Below the pieces are notes generated by a model that made no database searches, was not told where the DNA came from, and saw only the letters and a list, made by a program, of their open reading frames with translations. From NCBI GenBank assembly GCA_030673005.1, contig DAOVFI010000195.1:1-5198 (forward strand): a stretch of 5,198 nt of DNA, written 5' to 3'. Origin of the DNA: Planctomycetales bacterium (lineage in GTDB: Bacteria; Planctomycetota; Phycisphaerae; SM23-33). Within the stretch, counting starts at the first letter, position 1. Every line of letters starts with the position of its first letter. This document shows positions 1 to 5,198 of the stretch, piece after piece. Made by a program: the position numbers and the translations under genes.

Positions 1-2298
<2,298 letters not shown>

Positions 2299-2307
2299 CT
2301 CTGTTCG

Positions 2308-2320
2308 CTCCTGATAGGAG
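2308..2320 (-). promoter_or_regulatory. rpoC ribosome binding site inside a short hairpin
   Basis: Read on the coding strand, AGGAG (2308-2312) lies 9 nt before the ATG at 2296-2298, a good Shine-Dalgarno site that supports this start. Directly upstream, CTCCT (2316-2320) is its exact complement, separated by three bases, so the site can close into a 5-bp stem with a 3-nt loop. With its neighbours that upstream strand reads ACCTCCT, the same as the anti-Shine-Dalgarno core of 16S rRNA. Whether the hairpin forms in the cell is unknown; five base pairs with a three-base loop is only modestly stable. Confidence 0.7.
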
Positions 2321-2330
2321 GTTTTTCTTC

Positions 2331-2354
2331 TATCTTGTAGGCTATCTCGTAGGC
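2331..2354. repeat. 12-bp tandem direct repeat, two copies
   Basis: tatcttgtaggc (2331-2342) is followed directly by tatctcgtaggc (2343-2354), with one mismatch. The gtaggc end of the second copy is also the outer edge of the large palindrome, so this looks like a short local duplication of the palindrome border together with six adjacent bases. It lies in the leader of rpoC. No function can be assigned. Confidence 0.75.
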
Positions 2355-2380
2355 CGGGACGGAACGCAGTGGAGTCCCGG
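2354..2380. repeat. REP-like hairpin unit nearest rpoC
   Basis: The same 7-bp stem, ccgggac (2354-2360) and gtcccgg (2374-2380), encloses a different 13-nt loop (2361-2373) with no obvious inner stem. It sits in exact mirror position to the unit at 2396-2422, both being symmetric about base 2388. Identical stems with diverged loops of equal length are typical of stem-conserved repeat families, and suggest that pairing is kept while the loop drifts. Confidence 0.8.
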
Positions 2381-2395
2381 CGCTACTCCGAATCG

Positions 2396-2422
2396 CCGGG
2401 ACTGCGCTTCGCTTCGTCCCGG
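2396..2422. repeat. REP-like hairpin unit nearest rpoB
   Basis: ccgggac (2396-2402) and gtcccgg (2416-2422) form a perfect 7-bp GC-rich stem around a 13-nt loop. Within the loop, gcg (2404-2406) can pair with cgc (2410-2412) across ctt, extending the structure. It is the first of the two hairpins met by polymerase leaving rpoB. On the transcribed strand no U-tract follows it, so it is not a standard intrinsic terminator. Confidence 0.8.
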
Positions 2423-2431
2423 CCTACCGGT

Positions 2432-5198
2432 CTAAATAAGGCTTTTCTTTTCCAATTGGATATTCAGTCCCAGCCCTCTCAGTTCGTTGCACAACACGTC
2501 GAACGACACCGGCGTACCGGCGTCGAGGGTGTTGTTGCCCTTGACCATCGACTCATAGATCTTGGTTCGTCCCTCCACGTCGTCGCTCTTGACGGTCAGC
2601 ATTTCCTGGAGCATGTAGGACGCGCCGTAGGATTCGAGCGCCCAGACCTCCATCTCGCCGAACCGCTGTCCGCCGGTGCGCGCCTTTCCGCCCAGCGGCT
2701 GCTGAGTAATCAGCGAATAAGGCCCGGTCGAGCGGGCGTGGATCTTGTCATCCACGAGGTGATGCAGTTTGCTCATGTACATATACCCGACGGTAACCTT
2801 CTGCTCGAACGGCTCGCCCGTCCGCCCGTCGTACAGGACGGTCTTTCCGTTGGCGGGCATTTCGACCAGCAGTTCGTGCGTCTGACCGGCGTTGCGGCTG
2901 ACTTCCGGGTCGGGCCGGCGTTTTCGCACGTGTTCGTTTGCCTTCTCGATTTCCGCGGCGATTTCGGTCTCTGTCGCGCCGTCGAAGACGGGAGTGACGG
3001 CCTTGAATCCCAACACCGCCGCCGCCCAGCCCAGGTGCGTCTCGAGTATCTGCCCGACGTTCATCCGGGACGGGACGCCCAGCGGGTTCAGGCAGATTTC
3101 GACCGGCGTACCGTCGGCGAGGAACGGCATGTCCTCTTCGGGCATGATGCGCGCGATGACGCCCTTGTTCCCGTGCCGACCGGCCATCTTGTCGCCGACA
3201 GACAGTTTCCGCTTGGTGGCGACATAGACTTTTACCATCTCCAGCACGCCCGACTGCAATTCATCGCCGCGCTTCATGTGGGACAGTTTCCGCTGCTTTT
3301 CAATCTCGATCTTTTCAATCGTCGGCCAGTAGAGTTTGTAGATCGCTTCGGCGCGTTCCTTGTCGGCGGACTTGCCTTTTATCCAACGGGTTTTGAAATT
3401 TTCGATCTGTTCGAGGATGACATCGTCGATTTCGCTGGCGCCGACCTTCTGTTTCGAGGACGGATCGACCATCGGCGTCCCGAGGATTTCATTTATCTGT
3501 TCGCACATCGTGCGGAAGACGCCGATGGCCTTGGCGTCCATCTTCACGGCGTACAGTTTCATCTGCTTGTTGAGCGCCTTTTTCTGCTCGTCGGACATCT
3601 GGACTCGCCGGCTGAAGCGTCTTGCGGCGATGACCACGCCTTCTTCGCCTGCCGGCAGTTCGAGCGAGTCGTTTTTGACGTCTTCGCCCGCCCGGCCGAA
3701 GATGGCGTGCAGCAGTTTCTCTTCGGGCGTCAGTTCGCTCTTGGACTTCGGTGCGACCTTTCCGACCAGGATGTCGGTGGACTTGACGTGGGTGCCCAAC
3801 CGGACTATTCCCGACTCGTCGAGGTTGCGCAGTGCCTTTTCCGAGACGTTTGGTATGTCGCGGGTGAACTCCTCGCGACCCAGTTTGGTCTCGCGGATCT
3901 CCACGTCGTATTCCTCGATGTGGATGGAGGTGAAAGCGTCGTTCTTGACCAGTTTTTCGGAGATGAGGATGGCGTCCTCGAAGTTGTATCCGTCGAACGG
4001 CACGAACGCCGCCAGGATGTTCCGCCCCAGCGCCAGTTCGCCGTTGCAGCACGCCGGTCCGTCGGCGATGACCTCGTCTTTTTTGACGCGCTGCCCGAGC
4101 GTAACGATGGGCTTCTGGTTCATACAGGTCCGCTCGTTGAGGCGGGAGACCTTGCGGAGTTCGTATTCGTAGATATTGTCGATGACAATTCGCGAGGCAT
4201 CGACGTATGTGACGACGCCGGCGGTGGCGGCGCGGACGACCATGCCGGAATCGGCGGAGACGAATCTCTCCAGTCCCGTAGCAATTATCGGTCCTTCGGT
4301 CCTCAGCAGCGGCACCGCCTGTCGCTGCATGTTCGAGCCCATCAGCGCCCGGTTGGCGTCGTCGTGCTCGAGGAACGGTATCAGCGCCGCCGAAATGCCC
4401 ACGGTCTGCTTGGGCGAGACGTCGAGATACTCGACCTCGCTGCTGTCAATCTGACTTACCTCGCCCCTTACGCGGGCCAGGACAGGACCTTCGGGCAGTT
4501 TCACCTTCGCTCTATCGGTGGCGGGCGCTCCGTTTTTACCGTTGCCTTTCAGGATGTCCGGCGGGCCGAGGACAGTTTCGGCCTCCTCGTCGGCGCGGAG
4601 CCACTCGATCTCGCCGGTCGCACGCCCGCGCCGGACTTGCCGGTAAGGCGTGGTCAGGAAGCCGTACTCATCGATCTTCGCGTACAGCCCCAGCGAGGAA
4701 ATCAGGCCGATGTTGCTTCCTTCGGGCGTCTCGATAGGGCAGATTCGACCGTAGTGGCTGATGTGCACGTCGCGGACCTCGAAGCCCGCCCGCTTGCGGT
4801 TCAGCCCGCCCGGACCCAGCGCGCTTAGCCGGCGCTCGTGCGTCAACTGGCTCAGCGGGTTGGTCTGATCGACCACCTGCGACAGTTCGCTTCGGCCGAA
4901 GAAATAATCGATACTGGCCGAGACGCTCTTGGAATTGACCAGGTCGGCTATCTTGTTCAGGTCGGCAGGCTCCTTTATGCTCATCCGCTCCTGGACGGTG
5001 CGGCGGAGTTTGAGGAAACCTTTGCGTATTTCATCAGCGGCCAGTTCGTCGATAGTCCGAAGCCGACGGTTGCCCAGGTGGTCGATGTCGTCGATAACGC
5101 CCTCGCCGGCGCGGAGACGCATGATGTAACCGATGATGTTGACCATATCGACCGGTTCGAGCGTCATGGCACTTTGCTTTTCTCTCCCAGTGTTTTCC
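2432..5198 (-). CDS. rpoB: DNA-directed RNA polymerase subunit beta, partial (5' end beyond the window)
   Basis: This is the C-terminal 921 residues of RpoB, starting near E. coli residue 407 and ending at a TAG at 2432-2434. Beta forms one wall of the RNA polymerase cleft and helps bind NTPs, the RNA-DNA hybrid and rifamycins. Visible landmarks in order: the DDIDHLGNRR block; the rifampicin pocket (4817-4891); ALGPGGL and GFEVRDVH; PIETPEG; EHDDANRALMGSNMQRQAVP; the NFED acidic pair (Glu 3977-3979, Asp 3974-3976, E. coli E813/D814); GDKMAGRHGNKG with both catalytic-region lysines (3188-3190 and 3164-3166, E. coli K1065/K1073); LNPLGVPSRMN; and the C-terminal LYDGRTGEPF, ARSTGPYSL, GGQRFGEMEVWALE and LTVKSDD blocks. 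The in-frame ATG at 5167 is internal: the frame stays open to the window edge and the family is about 1,200-1,400 residues long. A Lys/Glu-rich insert of about 107 residues lies at 3278-3598. rpoC follows after 133 bp. Identity is certain; only the 5' end is missing. Confidence 0.99.
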   Translation of the reverse strand, partial: ENTGREKQSAMTLEPVDMVNIIGYIMRLRAGEGVIDDIDHLGNRRLRTIDELAADEIRKGFLKLRRTVQERMSIKEPADLNKIADLVNSKSVSASIDYFFGRSELSQVVDQTNPLSQLTHERRLSALGPGGLNRKRAGFEVRDVHISHYGRICPIETPEGSNIGLISSLGLYAKIDEYGFLTTPYRQVRRGRATGEIEWLRADEEAETVLGPPDILKGNGKNGAPATDRAKVKLPEGPVLARVRGEVSQIDSSEVEYLDVSPKQTVGISAALIPFLEHDDANRALMGSNMQRQAVPLLRTEGPIIATGLERFVSADSGMVVRAATAGVVTYVDASRIVIDNIYEYELRKVSRLNERTCMNQKPIVTLGQRVKKDEVIADGPACCNGELALGRNILAAFVPFDGYNFEDAILISEKLVKNDAFTSIHIEEYDVEIRETKLGREEFTRDIPNVSEKALRNLDESGIVRLGTHVKSTDILVGKVAPKSKSELTPEEKLLHAIFGRAGEDVKNDSLELPAGEEGVVIAARRFSRRVQMSDEQKKALNKQMKLYAVKMDAKAIGVFRTMCEQINEILGTPMVDPSSKQKVGASEIDDVILEQIENFKTRWIKGKSADKERAEAIYKLYWPTIEKIEIEKQRKLSHMKRGDELQSGVLEMVKVYVATKRKLSVGDKMAGRHGNKGVIARIMPEEDMPFLADGTPVEICLNPLGVPSRMNVGQILETHLGWAAAVLGFKAVTPVFDGATETEIAAEIEKANEHVRKRRPDPEVSRNAGQTHELLVEMPANGKTVLYDGRTGEPFEQKVTVGYMYMSKLHHLVDDKIHARSTGPYSLITQQPLGGKARTGGQRFGEMEVWALESYGASYMLQEMLTVKSDDVEGRTKIYESMVKGNNTLDAGTPVSFDVLCNELRGLGLNIQLEKKSLI
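3278..3598 (-). other. Lineage-type insert within RpoB (beta-i9/SI2-like position)
   Basis: Between the conserved VVIAARRFSRR strand and the RGDELQSGVLEMVKVY strand lie about 107 residues rich in Lys, Glu and Gln. They start at MSDEQKKALNKQ and end at EIEKQRKLSHM. The position and length match the E. coli beta segment (about residues 938-1042) known as dispensable region 2, SI2 or beta-i9, which Firmicute beta subunits lack. Its composition suggests a helical module. It is in frame and part of the normal protein, not a mobile insertion. Confidence 0.65.
4817..4891 (-). other. Rifampicin-resistance-determining region of RpoB, with V514 V515
   Basis: This 25-codon segment aligns without gaps to E. 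coli beta 509-533. The main rifampicin-contact positions Q513, D516, H526 (codon 4838-4840), R529, S531 (codon 4823-4825) and L533 keep the susceptible residue. Positions 514 and 515 are Val-Val (codons 4874-4876 and 4871-4873) where E. coli has Phe-Met. Other differences are T518, Q523, L524 and E527. The differences could be fixed across the lineage and need not reflect selection by the drug. Confidence 0.85.

Larger units (their letters stand above)
2349..2427. repeat. 79-bp imperfect palindrome (BIME/REP-like) in the rpoB-rpoC spacer
   Basis: Two 34-bp arms (2349-2382 and 2394-2427) are inverted copies around an 11-nt centre at 2383-2393, matching at 29 of 34 positions. The outer 12 bp (gtaggccgggac, and its complement at 2416-2427) and the inner 9 bp (gtcccggcg at 2374-2382, cgccgggac at 2394-2402) pair perfectly. 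The 13 bases between them match at 8 positions. Each arm is also a hairpin in itself. The layout of two inverted hairpin units resembles bacterial intergenic mosaic elements built from REP sequences; that comparison is structural, and I cannot test whether copies exist elsewhere. It begins 4 nt after the rpoB stop, so it would be transcribed in the rpoB-rpoC mRNA. Confidence 0.85.

Noticed and set aside
2349..2427. Intrinsic terminator between rpoB and rpoC.
   Set aside because: On the transcribed strand the GC-rich stems are followed by an A-rich stretch with no U-run. Termination here would also cut off rpoC, which has no clear promoter of its own that I can see in the spacer.
2349..2427. 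A MITE or insertion sequence with target-site duplication.
   Set aside because: The flanks of the palindrome (tatctc on one side, cggtct on the other) show no direct repeat, and there is no coding capacity, so mobility is not supported from this window alone.
3489..4052. A 187-codon minus-strand frame inside rpoB.
   Set aside because: It is a shifted frame over conserved RpoB sequence. Its Arg/Gly-rich translation is an artefact of GC-rich codons.
2369..4828. An 819-codon open frame on the plus strand.
   Set aside because: It is antisense to rpoB and starts inside the spacer palindrome. Codon bias in a GC-rich gene leaves the opposite strand free of stops. The product looks like a shadow translation with no recognisable domain.
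5165..5167. ATG as a true start of the RpoB frame, implying a truncated or split beta subunit.
   Set aside because: The frame continues upstream without a stop to the window edge, and the ATG lies in the middle of a conserved region of a protein that needs about 400 more N-terminal residues. The gene is cut by the window, not split.

Overview
The window holds the junction of two essential, co-directional genes read from the minus strand: the 3' two-thirds of rpoB (RNA polymerase beta subunit, 5198 down to 2432, running off the right edge) and the 5' half of rpoC (beta' subunit, 2298 down to 1, running off the left edge). Both reading frames are intact and closely follow the universal family, and no accessory genes lie between or inside them. 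I found no undescribed multi-gene system here. The unusual material is the 133-bp spacer between the two genes.

Organism: a GC-rich bacterium. Three things argue against a proteobacterium and fit Planctomycetota, possibly a Phycisphaerae-like member. One is the wording of the beta' N-terminus (MAESAYDRINDYGSVKI, then a VDYSARS switch region in place of VDYSGRS). Another is a beta subunit with an insert the size of the E. coli beta-i9/SI2 region. The third is the lack of the roughly 60-residue E. coli insert just before the ATPVFDGA block. This placement rests on remembered family sequences, not on a search.

Layout, in the direction of transcription (right to left). From 5198 to 2432 is RpoB from about E. 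coli residue 407 to its C-terminus, including the rifampicin pocket, the NFED and GDK/GNK active-site elements and the C-terminal block. From 2431 to 2299 is the spacer. It begins 4 nt after the rpoB stop with a 79-bp imperfect palindrome made of two inverted hairpins (BIME-like), continues with a 12-bp tandem duplication, and ends with a Shine-Dalgarno site that can be folded into a small hairpin. From 2298 to 1 is RpoC residues 1-766, covering the clamp zinc ribbon, lid, coiled coil, rudder, NADFDGD catalytic loop and the start of the region before the bridge helix.

The two proteins together form the catalytic cleft of RNA polymerase. The operon order rpoB-rpoC is the standard bacterial one, so the spacer elements lie inside a polycistronic mRNA and could affect the relative yield of beta and beta'. 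That last point is inference. There is no stretch above 300 bases without a gene.
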